A stretch of DNA of 64,000 bases. It comes from Pseudomonadota bacterium. GTDB taxonomy: Bacteria > Desulfobacterota > Desulfobulbia > Desulfobulbales > Desulfurivibrionaceae. A program made the translations under genes and the position numbers. Positions 34,181 to 43,228 of this stretch are shown here, piece by piece. The stretch covers positions 719,081 through 783,080 of the forward strand of contig JAHJRQ010000015.1 of NCBI GenBank assembly GCA_018830485.1. The letters are read 5' to 3'. Numbering within the stretch: the stretch's first letter is position 1; each line of letters begins with the position of its first letter. The notes beneath the pieces are model-generated. The model saw only the letters and a list, made by a program, of their open reading frames with translations. It had not been told where the DNA came from and made no database searches.

Positions 34181-35533
34181 GTGTTGACCCTGCAGGAGAA
34201 AGACAAGCGGTTCCTGTGGCATCCCTACACCCAGATGCAGGATTATGCCCGGCGCGACCTGCTCCTCATCGACAGGGCAGAGGGGGTTTTCCTCTTCGAC
34301 CAGCAGGGGAAACGCTATTTCGATACCATTTCCTCCTGGTGGTGCATTGTCCATGGGCATGGCCATCCGACTATAACGGAAAAAATCCGCTCCCAACTGG
34401 CGCGGCTTGACCAGGTGTTGCTGGCCGGCACCAGCCATGAGGGGGCAATCTTGCTGGCGGAGCAGTTGGTGCAGTTGACTCCGTCCCGGCTTTCCCGGGT
34501 GTTTTACTCGGATAACGGCTCCACGGCCTGCGAGATCGCGATCAAGATGTCCCTCCAGTACTGGCGGCAGGTTGGGCAGCCGGGCCGCTGCGGGCTGGTG
34601 GGCATAGAGCGCGGCTACCACGGCGACACCATCGGCACCATGAGCCTGGGCGGGGTGCCGGAATTCCATGGCCCCTTTGCCCCGCTGCTTTTTTCTTCCC
34701 ATCGTCTGCCATCCCCATACTGCTACCGGTGTCCGGCCGGGCTTGCCCAAGAGAGCTGCGACTGCCAGTGCCTCCAGCCGCTTGCCGGCCTTCTGGCCGA
34801 ACAAGGCGAGAAGATTGCCGCCCTGATCATCGAGCCGCTCATCCAGGCCGCCGGTGGGATGATCATCTATCCGGCCAAGTATCTGCACAAGGCGGCCGCT
34901 TTGACCAGGGAATATGGGGTGCATCTGATTTTTGACGAGGTAGCCACCGGCTTTGGCCGGACCGGAACCATGTTTGCCCTGGAACAGGCCGGGGTGGCGC
35001 CTGATTTTCTCTGTTTGTCAAAAGGGCTGACTGCTGGTATGTTGCCAATGGCGGCAACGTTGACCAGCGAAGAGATTTTCCAGGCCTTTTATGGAGACTA
35101 CAGCGCCGGAAAAACCTTTTTCCACGGCCATACCTTTAGCGGCAACCCCCTTGCCGCCGCTGCGGCTCTCGGCTCGTTGCAGGTTTTTGCCGAAGAGCAG
35201 ACCATGGCCGGGCTGCCGGCCAAGATCAGTCATCTCCAGGCGCGGATGCGACGCTTTGGAGACCTGGCCTGGGTCGGAGATCTCCGGCAGCTCGGGATGA
35301 TCTGCGCCATGGAGCTGGTGAAGGATAAGGAAACCAAGGCTCCCTACGCTCTTCAGGAGCGAGTCGGCTGGCCGATCTACCTGGCCGGGCTTGCGCATGG
35401 CCTCTTGCTGCGGCCCCTTGGCAATGTGATCTATCTCTGGTTGCCGCTTTCCGTGACCCTGGCTGAGATCGACGAGATCACGGAGCGGGCCTGGCAGGTG
35501 CTTTCCGATCCGCGCAATATTGCGGGGTGGTAG
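34181..35533 (+). CDS. bioA: Adenosylmethionine-8-amino-7-oxononanoate aminotransferase
   Basis: The 450-residue PLP enzyme makes 7,8-diaminopelargonate in biotin synthesis, using SAM as amino donor. Motifs include FLWHPYTQMQDY near the start, TISSWWCIVHGHGHP, YHGDTIGTMSLGG, DEVATGFGRTG, and the PLP lysine in CLSKGLTAG. The start is a GTG at 34181; no ATG in this frame fits the family N-terminus. It is tightly spaced with hpt. No other biotin gene is in the window. Confidence 0.95.
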   Translation: MLTLQEKDKRFLWHPYTQMQDYARRDLLLIDRAEGVFLFDQQGKRYFDTISSWWCIVHGHGHPTITEKIRSQLARLDQVLLAGTSHEGAILLAEQLVQLTPSRLSRVFYSDNGSTACEIAIKMSLQYWRQVGQPGRCGLVGIERGYHGDTIGTMSLGGVPEFHGPFAPLLFSSHRLPSPYCYRCPAGLAQESCDCQCLQPLAGLLAEQGEKIAALIIEPLIQAAGGMIIYPAKYLHKAAALTREYGVHLIFDEVATGFGRTGTMFALEQAGVAPDFLCLSKGLTAGMLPMAATLTSEEIFQAFYGDYSAGKTFFHGHTFSGNPLAAAAALGSLQVFAEEQTMAGLPAKISHLQARMRRFGDLAWVGDLRQLGMICAMELVKDKETKAPYALQERVGWPIYLAGLAHGLLLRPLGNVIYLWLPLSVTLAEIDEITERAWQVLSDPRNIAGW

Positions 35534-35562
35534 GCGGGTTTGTTTGAAACCATGGTGCTTGT

Positions 35563-35639
35563 GCGCCTGTAGCTCAGCTGGATAGAGCATCGGCCTTCGA
35601 AGCCGGGAGTCGGGGGTTCGAATCCCTCCGGGCGCACCA
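35563..35639 (+). tRNA. tRNA-Arg (anticodon TCG)
   Basis: The 77-base sequence folds into a full cloverleaf. The acceptor stem pairs GCGCCTG with CGGGCGC, the D arm is GCTC/GAGC, and the T arm is GGGGG-TTCGAAT-CCCTC. The anticodon loop CTTCGAA gives TCG, which reads CGA and possibly other CGN arginine codons. CCA is encoded. It is the only tRNA seen in the window. Confidence 0.97.
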
Positions 35640-35655
35640 TCAAAAAAAATATAAG

Positions 35656-35694
35656 AACCCCGGCAGGCAATACAGTCTGTCGGGGTTTTTTTTG
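35656..35694. terminator. Bidirectional terminator between tRNA-Arg and dusB
   Basis: An 11-bp stem (AACCCCGGCAG with its complement, one G-T pair) is followed by eight T residues on the plus strand. An A-run before the stem gives a weaker U-tail on the minus strand. It separates tRNA-Arg from the convergent dusB gene. Confidence 0.9.
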
Positions 35695-35770
35695 TTTGCG
35701 CTGGCAATCTGTGCGGCTTGCATATCAGGCCATCTCCTTCGGGGTGCAATCTCCGCAGCGTTTTGCCGGA

Positions 35771-36724
35771 TTATTGGCGAAGCAGTTGCTCGGCAAGGGT
35801 GTCGATGCAAGTTCTCAGCGCATGGTAGGTGGCGGCGGCGTCGATCTGTCTGCGGATGGCACCGCCATTGGGTGTGCCGCGAAAGTATTTCCAGGCGTGG
35901 TTTCTGATTTTAGAGAGATTCGGTTCCGGGGCAAGGTGGATCTCGGCCAGTTCAAGATGGCGCAACAGGGCTCTGATTCTGTAGGCCATGGAGGGATGCT
36001 GGTTCACGGCACCGGAAAAGATCCAAGGCGCGCCCAGGGCGGCCCGGCCGATCATCACTCCGGCGCAGCCGATTTTTTGAAGCAGGGCCACCCCCTGCTC
36101 GTGGGAGGTGATGTCGCCGTTTGCAAAAATGGGGATGGAAACGCTTTTCATGACTTGGCGTATGACCTCGTGGTCAATGGGCCCGGTGAACCCGTCGCTC
36201 CAGGTGCGGGCATGGATGGCAATGGCCTGCGCGCCGGCGCCTTCCGCTATTTTGGCAATCTCCGGAGCGGTAATGGTGTGCTGGTTCCAGCCCGAGCGTA
36301 TCTTGACGCTTACCGGTTTTTTCGCGTTTTTGCAGACGGCGGTGATGATCTGTGCCGCAAGGCGCGGGTTTTTCATCAATGCGGCTCCGGCGCCTGTCCG
36401 GACGACTTTTTCCATGGGGCAGCCCATGTTGATGTCGATTCCGGCAACGGGTTGTTCGCTCAGGATTGCCGCGGCTTCTCCCATGGCGGCGGGATCGCTG
36501 CCGTAAAGCTGCATGACCACCGGTTGTTCCGCGGCGTTGGTGAGGAGCAGCTCCAGGCTGTCGTGTTGTTGCGACACCAGGCCATGGCAGTCTATCATCT
36601 CGGAGTAGCAAAGACCCGCCCCATATTCTTTGCAGAGCAGGCGGAAGGGAAGGTCGGTGGTGCCGGCCATGGGCGCGAGAATGAATGGGGTTGTAATGGG
36701 GATTGCCCCAAGGGAATAGGTCAT
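35771..36724 (-). CDS. dusB: tRNA-dihydrouridine synthase
   Basis: The 317-residue flavoenzyme reduces uridines in the tRNA D-loop. It starts near FILAPMAGTTDLPFRLLC. The catalytic cysteine is in INMGCPMEKVVRTGAGAAL, and the FMN-phosphate region reads PIFANGDITSHEQ followed by GVMIGRAALGAPW. The ATG at 36724 was chosen by alignment; the ribosome binding site is weak. The frame continues upstream to 36976, but that extension lacks family matches. It is near the tRNA gene but transcribed towards it. Confidence 0.93.
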   Translation of the reverse strand: MTYSLGAIPITTPFILAPMAGTTDLPFRLLCKEYGAGLCYSEMIDCHGLVSQQHDSLELLLTNAAEQPVVMQLYGSDPAAMGEAAAILSEQPVAGIDINMGCPMEKVVRTGAGAALMKNPRLAAQIITAVCKNAKKPVSVKIRSGWNQHTITAPEIAKIAEGAGAQAIAIHARTWSDGFTGPIDHEVIRQVMKSVSIPIFANGDITSHEQGVALLQKIGCAGVMIGRAALGAPWIFSGAVNQHPSMAYRIRALLRHLELAEIHLAPEPNLSKIRNHAWKYFRGTPNGGAIRRQIDAAATYHALRTCIDTLAEQLLRQ

Positions 36725-37624
36725 CGCAGGCTCGTTGTGTCGAATTGATTTGTACAATGAAAGAACAGCGAAGATGGAGGGCAGCATGAGCGGAATGCCG
36801 CCGTCCCGCGAGCGACTGGGGATTGTGTTACAGGCCGGCGCGGAAGAGGATGCGATAAACCGAACCCCCTTGCCGGGTTCGGGGGGGTTGGCTGCGGGAT
36901 CTGTGTTGGCGGGCAAGGCGCCGACTGCCGCAGGGGTCATACTATATCTGGCTTGAGCGGGAAGTGCAAACAGCAAAAAACAGGGGTGGGCAAAAGTGCC
37001 TGGCGGAGAGAAAAAGACGTTGGCTTTCCGGATGGTTTGCTCTGCGCAAAAAAAAGAAGATCGACTTCGCGGGGAAAGTCGATCTTCTTTTAAGGAGAAA
37101 GGAGATAAGAGTTGTTTTACTGGCTTTATGTAAAAGCAACAATCATGCCACTGTTTCGTTTCTTTGGTTGTTGTTGGTTTTAGCCGGATTCATGGGGATT
37201 GTCGGGGGGGAGGACAAGGAAGCGAAAGAGGAGAGGAGTACAATTTTTTTAACACTTGTGGCGAGAAAAAGGGGTTATTTTTTGTTTTATGCAGTTGTTT
37301 CGCCAAATTATGTGGATCTGTTTTTTTGTACCAGCATGTGGAGGGAGTTTTTTGGGAGAGAACTGAAAATTGGGCACGGGGAGCTAAGGTCCGAGGCGAG
37401 GACGCGGTGTAGTATAAAAAATTATACTCGGGCAAGCTCTTCTGTGTCTTTCATGAAAAAGGCTGCCGAGTACCTTTGTTGTGTTGGTGGCCCGGCCACC
37501 GCTGTTTCCGGCAACCAGCGGAAAATATGTAGGAAAAATATGTGGTAAAAAAAGCAGGAGTATACGATATAATACACAGATCAGTTGCGATGGAGTTAAC
37601 GAAAGACGCATGAAAGGGGGCGCC
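36725..37624. other. Low-GC gene-poor region with a perfect hairpin
   Basis: About 900 bases hold no convincing gene. Between about 36960 and 37560 the plus strand becomes markedly richer in A, T and G than the neighbouring genes. A perfect 16-bp stem with an 8-base loop lies at 37052-37091 (AAAAGAAGATCGACTT and its complement). A smaller hairpin, CCGAACCC/GGGTTCGG, lies at 36860-36882. Strong ribosome-binding-like sequence (GGAGAAAGGAG) follows the large hairpin, but only a 23-codon frame with a TTG start is open after it. The 195-codon frame at 36964-37548 does not look like protein. Confidence 0.5.
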
Positions 37625-39127
37625 ATGAGAGAGTGGTTTGAAAACTTGAGTCTGCGGATAAAGCTTTTTCTGCTGGTCGGTTTTGTCGCATTGTCCATGG
37701 TGTCCAGCGTCGTGATCGCCCAGTTTATTATCCACAGGGTGCAGATCGGCGGGGATATGTACACCGGTATCGAACTCAAGATGGACTACATCGACAAGGT
37801 CGCCCGGATTCGTCTCAACCTCAATCTCCTCAACAGCATCCTCAAGGGCCAGATCATGGAGTATGATCCGGAAAGCCTGAGCGGCCTGAAAACCACCTCT
37901 TCCAAGTTTACCGAGGCCATCGAGGAGATGCGGGGAAGCATTGCCAAGCCCGCCGGCAAAAAAATGTACTGCGGATCGTGCCATGCAATGGAACAGGCTC
38001 CGGCAACCGTGGCCTCCTATGACGAACTGGCCGCCTCCTGGCCGGTGATGAACGAAATCATCAAAACAAAGATCCTGCCCTCCCTGGAAAACGGGGATGA
38101 GGCCACCGCCTTGGAAGCCTTTGACGGGGAGTTTTTTGAGAAGTATTACAGCCTGATGCAAAGCACCAAGGCCGCGGTTGACGAGCTTCGCGGCGGACAG
38201 GAGATCACCAAGGAAAAGGCCATGTCCGAGGTGAAGATGTTCGGCCTGTTCTTTATCGTTGGCGGGGTTATCTCTCTTGTGGCCGTCGGCCTGTTCGCCT
38301 TTTTTGTCGTGCAGATGCTTGTCCGGTCCATCAACACCATTGTCCGTGAACTGGACGAGAGCGCCGACCGTATTTCCGAGGAGGCCCAGGCCACGGCCTC
38401 CACCTCCCAGACTGTGGCGGAAATGGCCTCGGAGATGGCGGCTTCCCTCGAGGAGACCAGCGCCTCCCTTGAAGAGATCACGGCCATGGTGCAGCAGAAT
38501 GACACCAACTCCGCCGAGGCCAACTCCTCGATGAAGCAAAATGAGGCGATTGGCTCCAGAGCCAACGTCAATGTGGCGGCCATGCAGATTTCCATGCAGA
38601 ATATAAAAAAGGACAGTGACGCGATCGCCTCAATTATTCGCGAGATCGAGGCGATCGCCTTCCAGACCAACCTCCTCGCCTTGAATGCGGCGGTGGAAGC
38701 AGCCAGGGCCGGAGAGCAGGGTGCGGGCTTCGCCGTGGTTGCCGATGAGGTCCGCAATCTGGCCCAACGTACCGCTCAATCGGCAAGGAACTCCAGCGAC
38801 CTGATTGAACGGGCCATCGGCAATGTCAATGACGGCTTGCAAAAGGTGAATGAGGTGGTGGCGGAATCCAAGGATGTGGTGGATGGCTCGCGGAAGGTGG
38901 CGATTCTGGTGGAAGAAATCTCCACCGCCTCCCATGAGCAGACCCAGGGCGTTCTCCAGATCAACAAGGCCGTGACCGAGATGGACACCGGGACGCAGCA
39001 GATGGCGGCCAATGCCGAGGAGCTGGCCGCGGCCTCCGAGGCGGTTACTTCCCAAACCCTGATGCTCCGCGACAATATCGGACATCTGACCCGGCTGGTT
39101 GAGGGGGGAAGGAGTTCCGACAGGTAG
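37625..39127 (+). CDS. Methyl-accepting chemotaxis protein with periplasmic c-type heme motif
   Basis: The 500-residue chemoreceptor starts at ATG 37625 after AAGGGGG. Membrane segments lie at about 11-35 and 206-230, enclosing a helical periplasmic sensor of about 170 residues. Within it, residues 116-120 read CGSCH, a covalent heme c attachment motif, preceded by GKKMY. The cytoplasmic half has a HAMP linker and the conserved hairpin tip [22 protein letters not shown]. It should signal to CheA/CheW in response to redox state or a heme ligand. The gene stands alone and is followed by a terminator. Confidence 0.93.
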   Translation: MREWFENLSLRIKLFLLVGFVALSMVSSVVIAQFIIHRVQIGGDMYTGIELKMDYIDKVARIRLNLNLLNSILKGQIMEYDPESLSGLKTTSSKFTEAIEEMRGSIAKPAGKKMYCGSCHAMEQAPATVASYDELAASWPVMNEIIKTKILPSLENGDEATALEAFDGEFFEKYYSLMQSTKAAVDELRGGQEITKEKAMSEVKMFGLFFIVGGVISLVAVGLFAFFVVQMLVRSINTIVRELDESADRISEEAQATASTSQTVAEMASEMAASLEETSASLEEITAMVQQNDTNSAEANSSMKQNEAIGSRANVNVAAMQISMQNIKKDSDAIASIIREIEAIAFQTNLLALNAAVEAARAGEQGAGFAVVADEVRNLAQRTAQSARNSSDLIERAIGNVNDGLQKVNEVVAESKDVVDGSRKVAILVEEISTASHEQTQGVLQINKAVTEMDTGTQQMAANAEELAAASEAVTSQTLMLRDNIGHLTRLVEGGRSSDR

Positions 39128-39179
39128 AGGAGGAAGGCGCTTGCTTTGTCCGGCAAGGCCCTGGGTTTGAGTTCTTTGC

Positions 39180-39218
39180 AAGAGGCCGCACCCGATATGG
39201 GTACGGCCTCTTCTGTTA
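39180..39218 (+). terminator. Terminator after the heme chemoreceptor gene
   Basis: A 14-bp stem with one mismatch (AAGAGGCCG... and its complement) encloses a five-base loop and ends in CTTCTGTT. It lies 53 bases past the stop of the chemoreceptor gene and before glk. Confidence 0.75.
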
Positions 39219-39279
39219 GGGCAGAGCCGTATCGCAGGCCCTGGTCGCAATAGGGGCTGCACCGTGCCCGGGAGGGGGA

Positions 39280-40287
39280 ATGGCGTATTTTCTTGCTGGA
39301 GATCTTGGCGGGACAAAAACTATCCTGGCAATGTATGCCGCCACGGAAGACGGCTATGTCCTGCTCAGGGAACAGCGTTTTGCCAACAGCGCGTATGGAA
39401 ATTTTTCCGAAATAGTCGCTGCGTTTCTGCACGGTTCCGAACAGCATCCCCAGGCGGCCGCCTTTGGCGTTGCCGGTCCGGTTGTGAGCGGGCGGGTCAG
39501 GATGACCAATCTGGGCTGGCTCCTTGATCCGGAACTCTTGCGGGAGCAGTTCCGGCTTGAAGAGGTTCTCGTGCTGAACGATCTGGTGGCGGTGGCCGAG
39601 GCGGTGACAATTTTACCGCCGGAAGACCTGTTGGTAATCAACGGCGGGACGGCGGATCCCCACGGCAGCGTGGCGGTCCTTGCCCCGGGGACGGGGCTTG
39701 GCGAGGCCTATCTCTGTTGGAATGGCGCAGGGTACACCGCCCATCCCTCCGAAGGAGGGCATGTCGATTTTGCCCCGACCTCGGAGATGGAAGAGGGCTT
39801 GCTTTCCTTTTTGCGGGCGGAGCACGGGCATGTAAGCTATGAGCTGATCTGTTCCGGAAAAGGGATGCCGAATATCTATCGCTATCTGACCCAAGGGGCA
39901 GGGATGCAGGTTCCTCCGGACTTTCAAGAAGCGCTGGCTGGCGCCGCGGACATGACCCCGGTCCTCGTGGCCCAGGCCCGGGAAAAAGGCGGGGAGGCGG
40001 CGCGTCTGACCCTGGAGATTTTTTTCGCTGTCCTGGCGGCCGAGGCCGGGAACATGGCCCTCAAGTTCCTCTGTTCCGGGGGGCTCTATTTGGGTGGCGG
40101 CATGCTGCCCAGGCTTCTTCCCGTTTTCGATCAGTTGCAATTCATGGCGCGGTTCACCGGCAAAGGACGGATGGCCGGGATCCTCTCGTCCATCCCGGTC
40201 AAGCTGATCACGACGGACAGGGCGGCTCTCAATGGTGTTGCCCTGAGCGCTTTCAGGGCATTGCGAAAACACAAGCCACACAGGTAA
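39280..40287 (+). CDS. glk: Glucokinase
   Basis: The 335-residue enzyme phosphorylates glucose with ATP. The N-terminal phosphate-binding motif reads FLAGDLGGTKTILAMY. LAPGTGLGEAYL and SEGGHVDFAP are the substrate and ATP-binding motifs of the bacterial Glk family (not ROK). A GGAGGGGGA site precedes the ATG. The next gene begins 4 bases after its stop. In a likely sulfate reducer or sulfur disproportionator this may serve glycogen turnover. Confidence 0.93.
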   Translation: MAYFLAGDLGGTKTILAMYAATEDGYVLLREQRFANSAYGNFSEIVAAFLHGSEQHPQAAAFGVAGPVVSGRVRMTNLGWLLDPELLREQFRLEEVLVLNDLVAVAEAVTILPPEDLLVINGGTADPHGSVAVLAPGTGLGEAYLCWNGAGYTAHPSEGGHVDFAPTSEMEEGLLSFLRAEHGHVSYELICSGKGMPNIYRYLTQGAGMQVPPDFQEALAGAADMTPVLVAQAREKGGEAARLTLEIFFAVLAAEAGNMALKFLCSGGLYLGGGMLPRLLPVFDQLQFMARFTGKGRMAGILSSIPVKLITTDRAALNGVALSAFRALRKHKPHR

Positions 40288-40291
40288 AAGC

Positions 40292-40492
40292 ATGTCTTTA
40301 CGGGATCTGGCTCGGGAGCTCTACCGGGCGCAGCAGCAGGTTGAACGGCTGGAAAAGCTTCTGCTTTCGGCAGCGCCGGAGGAGCAGGCGGCGATCCGGC
40401 TCGAGCTCCAGGATGCGCGGGCTGAACGGTTGCAGTTCCAGAAGATGATCCATGGCCGCAAGGATACTTCCCCCCTGCCGAGAAGGTTCTGA
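40292..40492 (+). CDS. Small coiled-coil protein of unknown function, 66 residues
   Basis: The 66-residue product is a single charged helix pair: LARELYRAQQQVERLEKLLL, then AIRLELQDARAERLQFQKM. Heptad spacing of leucines suggests a coiled coil. It lies 4 bases past the glk stop with a modest AGGTAAA site, so it is probably translated with glk. Function unknown. Confidence 0.65.
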   Translation: MSLRDLARELYRAQQQVERLEKLLLSAAPEEQAAIRLELQDARAERLQFQKMIHGRKDTSPLPRRF

Positions 40493-40565
40493 AAACGCGG
40501 TCTGCCGTGTCGGCGGCTATGTGAGCCTCCGCAAAAAATACGACATAGAAGAAAAGGGGCGTGGT

Positions 40566-41009
40566 ATGTGCGTTGATGTGCGAAAAACCTGTGAATGCGG
40601 AGCCGCAATGGTCCAGTTTCATCTCCGCGACAACCTGTTGCAGCCGGGGGTGATCCAGCGGGTCTTTTGCCCGAATTGCCCCGGAGATGTCGGGTTTGAT
40701 CAGCGTTCCATGCTCAACGACAACGGCTGGGTGGTTGAGTACGACATGCTCCTCGCCACCATGCTGCTCACCGCGAAATTGCAGGTGGAGCCGGAAACGG
40801 TGTGCCCGGAATTTATTTTTGACCGGGGCTATGCCTGCTGGCTGGAGATGTATCCCGGCGAACGGGAGGAGATCCGGGAAGAGAAGGAAAAGATCATCGC
40901 CCTCCTGCGGGAGGACCAGCGCCACTATCTGCAGGCCATCCAGAGCTGGAATATCCAGCGGATCGCACGCCTTAAGGGTGCCGGCTGGCGCAAAGCCCGG
41001 CAAGCCTGA
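40566..41009 (+). CDS. Putative zinc-ribbon protein of unknown function, 147 residues
   Basis: From the ATG at 40566 (AAAGGGGCG site) the product has 147 residues. Cysteines at the N-terminus form CECG and, about 35 residues later, CPNC, which is a probable zinc ribbon. The middle has a hydrophobic helix (YDMLLATMLLTAKLQV) and the C-terminal half is charged and helical. It follows glk and the coiled-coil gene and may share their transcript. I do not recognise the family. Confidence 0.7.
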   Translation: MCVDVRKTCECGAAMVQFHLRDNLLQPGVIQRVFCPNCPGDVGFDQRSMLNDNGWVVEYDMLLATMLLTAKLQVEPETVCPEFIFDRGYACWLEMYPGEREEIREEKEKIIALLREDQRHYLQAIQSWNIQRIARLKGAGWRKARQA

Positions 41010-41036
41010 AGGCGTGGCCGGCTCTGGCGCCAGGCT

Positions 41037-41831
41037 TCATTTGGGCAGCCACTTCTTGAGAAGCCGCTGGAGGGTGCCGTCATCTTTCCAGTTCTCCAGG
41101 GCGGAGTTCACCACCTTGAGCAAGGCCGGATCAGCGCGGTGGACCGCCCAGGCAAGTTCTTCGCTGGTCAAACGGGTCTTGAGCAGGACCAGCCCCTCGG
41201 CGCCGTATTCGGCGGCATAGGCCCCGAGGACCGGTTCATCATCGATGAAAAGATCGATGCGCTTGTCGCGGAGGGCTTGCACCGCGGCATCGGGAGAGGA
41301 GAAGAAAAACGGTTCCGCTGTCGGGCAATAGCGCTGGACAAAGACATCCCCGGTGGTACCCTTTTCCACCCCGATGGCATCGCGGGTGGCGAGAATTTCC
41401 TGGGCGGAGGGGAATTTCCCGGCGCTCTCCTTGGTGGTCAGGGCCATCTGGCTGATGGTGAGGTATGGTTCGCTGAAGGCCACCCGGAGCTTGCGCATCT
41501 CGGTGATGGACATGGCGGACATGATAATGTCAACCTCCTTGCGTTCCAGAGCGGGGATCTGCTCTCCCCATTCCAGCTCGACAAACTGGAGTCTGCTGTG
41601 CAGGCTTTGGGCAAGCAGCGCGGCGGCGTCGGCTTCAAACCCGGAAATCAGGCCGGTTTCAGGGGACTTGTGGATGAGGCAGGGATAATTCGGCGTGACC
41701 CCGACCCGCAGCAGCCCATTTTCCCAGGAGGGGCGGACGCCGCTTTCCTTAACGCCGCAGGCGGCCAGGCTCAGCAGCAGGCAGCCGCCCAGCAGGGAGA
41801 TGATCGTTTTTGGCAGTGTTTCGCTAAACAT
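41037..41831 (-). CDS. Family 3 solute-binding lipoprotein (amino-acid-type)
   Basis: The 264-residue protein has a lipoprotein signal with lipobox LAAC (Cys25), so it should be anchored to a membrane on the periplasmic side. The rest is a family 3 periplasmic binding fold: LRVGVTPNYPCL, GFEADAAALLAQSL and KEVDIIMSAMSIT. Family members bind polar amino acids or act as sensor domains. No permease or ATPase gene is adjacent, so it either works with a system encoded elsewhere or has another role. Confidence 0.9.
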   Translation of the reverse strand: MFSETLPKTIISLLGGCLLLSLAACGVKESGVRPSWENGLLRVGVTPNYPCLIHKSPETGLISGFEADAAALLAQSLHSRLQFVELEWGEQIPALERKEVDIIMSAMSITEMRKLRVAFSEPYLTISQMALTTKESAGKFPSAQEILATRDAIGVEKGTTGDVFVQRYCPTAEPFFFSSPDAAVQALRDKRIDLFIDDEPVLGAYAAEYGAEGLVLLKTRLTSEELAWAVHRADPALLKVVNSALENWKDDGTLQRLLKKWLPK

Positions 41832-41846
41832 GATGCGCGCTCCTGA

Positions 41847-43052
41847 CTAGTCAGCCTCCAGACAGGCGACGGTCTGTTCGGCAATCTCCAATTCTTCGTT
41901 GGTGGGGATTACCAGGATTTTCACCCGGCCCGTTCCGCTTTCCAGAGCGGAACACCCTTCTTGCTGCCCGAGGTTTTTCCCATTATTCATCGCAAGTCCC
42001 AGATGGTCAAGACCTTCGCAGCATCCTGCCCGGATAAAATCGGCGTGTTCCCCGATGCCGCCGGTGAAGATCAGCCCGTCTAGCCCCCCCAGCACCGCAT
42101 GGTAGGCGCCGATGTATTTTTTGATCCGGTAACAGTACATGGAAATGGCAAGCCGTGCTTCCGGATCGCCTCCTGCCGCAAGTTCCCCCACCGAACGCAT
42201 GTCGTTGACCCCGCAGATCCCCTTGAGGCCGCTTTCCTTGTTGAGGATCGATTCGATCTCTCCGCAGGAAAGCCGTGTTTCCCGGGCCAGATAAAAGATG
42301 ATCGCCGGGTCGAGATCCCCGCAACGGGTCCCCATGATCAGCCCTTCAAGGGGGGTGAGGCCCATGGAGGTATCGATGCATTTCCCCTGTCGGATGGCGG
42401 CGGCGCTGGCCCCGTTGCCCAGATGCAGGCTGATCAGATTGAGGGTTTCCAACGGTTTTTTAAGAAATTCGGCCGCCTTTTTCGCCACATAGCGGTGCGA
42501 GGTGCCGTGGAAACCGTAGCGCCGGACCTGATGCGCCTCGTAAAGTTTTTTGGGGATGGCGTAGCGGTAGGCGTGTGGCGGAATGGTTTGGTGGAAGGCG
42601 GTATCGAACACCGCCACCTGGGGCACGGCGGGAGCGCTCTCCATGGCCACCTCCATGCCGAGGAGGTTGGCCGGATTGTGCAGCGGCGCCAGGGGGATCA
42701 GGGACCGGATTGCGGCCAGCACCTCGGGGGTAACCCGGGTGGGTTCCCTGAATTGTTCGCCGCCATGCACGACCCGGTGGCCGATGCCCCTGAGTTCTCC
42801 GGTGTCGGTCAGCGCTCCGGTTTCCCGCAGGACCGAGGCGATGAGCTGAAATCCCTGGCGGTGATCGGGAACCGGGAGAGTCCGGACCGTTTTCGCCATC
42901 TCGATCCGGCCCGTTCTCAGAGAATGGCTGAGGTGGCTGCCCGGTTCGCCGATCTGTTCGATGCTTCCACCGGCCAGCACCGATTCGTCCCGCATGTCGA
43001 ACAACTGGTATTTAATGGAGGAGCTGCCGGAGTTGAGTACCAGAACCTTCAT
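41847..43052 (-). CDS. ackA: Acetate kinase
   Basis: The 401-residue enzyme interconverts acetyl phosphate and acetate with ADP/ATP. It begins VLVLNSGSSSIKYQLFD and has FDTAFHQTIP, RRYGFHGTSHRYV, ISLHLGNGAS and FTGGIGEHADF, all diagnostic. It lies downstream of pta on the same strand, separated by 170 bases that contain a long inverted repeat. Together they allow acetate activation or ATP formation from acetyl-CoA. Confidence 0.97.
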   Translation of the reverse strand: MKVLVLNSGSSSIKYQLFDMRDESVLAGGSIEQIGEPGSHLSHSLRTGRIEMAKTVRTLPVPDHRQGFQLIASVLRETGALTDTGELRGIGHRVVHGGEQFREPTRVTPEVLAAIRSLIPLAPLHNPANLLGMEVAMESAPAVPQVAVFDTAFHQTIPPHAYRYAIPKKLYEAHQVRRYGFHGTSHRYVAKKAAEFLKKPLETLNLISLHLGNGASAAAIRQGKCIDTSMGLTPLEGLIMGTRCGDLDPAIIFYLARETRLSCGEIESILNKESGLKGICGVNDMRSVGELAAGGDPEARLAISMYCYRIKKYIGAYHAVLGGLDGLIFTGGIGEHADFIRAGCCEGLDHLGLAMNNGKNLGQQEGCSALESGTGRVKILVIPTNEELEIAEQTVACLEAD

Positions 43053-43118
43053 GATTTTTTCCCTTGGTAACGATTTAGCTAAAACTCAAAAACAGACTGA
43101 AGCATTCCAACCAATCAA

Positions 43119-43228
43119 CAGTAACTGAGCAGCAGTGCCGCAGATGCTAGGAAGAGGCCGGCAAAGTGTGCTGTGGCACACGAGCCGACCGATGACAACG
43201 CAGATGTGGTGCTGCTGCTCAGTTACTG
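43119..43228. repeat. Long inverted repeat between pta and ackA
   Basis: A 17-base arm at 43119-43135 (CAGTAACTGAGCAGCAG) is perfectly complementary to 43212-43228. Pairing can extend about seven more positions with wobble pairs. The 76-base interior contains its own hairpin, GTGTG-CTGTGG-CACAC. The right arm includes the pta stop codon. In the pta-ackA transcript this would fold into a stable structure just after pta translation ends. There is no U-tail. Confidence 0.8.

Noticed and set aside
36725..36976. 84-codon N-terminal extension of dusB
   Set aside because: It contains no flavin-binding or membrane feature, and known Dus proteins start at the segment beginning at 36724.
36964..37548. 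A 194-codon frame in the low-GC stretch
   Set aside because: The composition is erratic, there is no motif or good ribosome binding site, and it reads through the perfect hairpin at 37052-37091.
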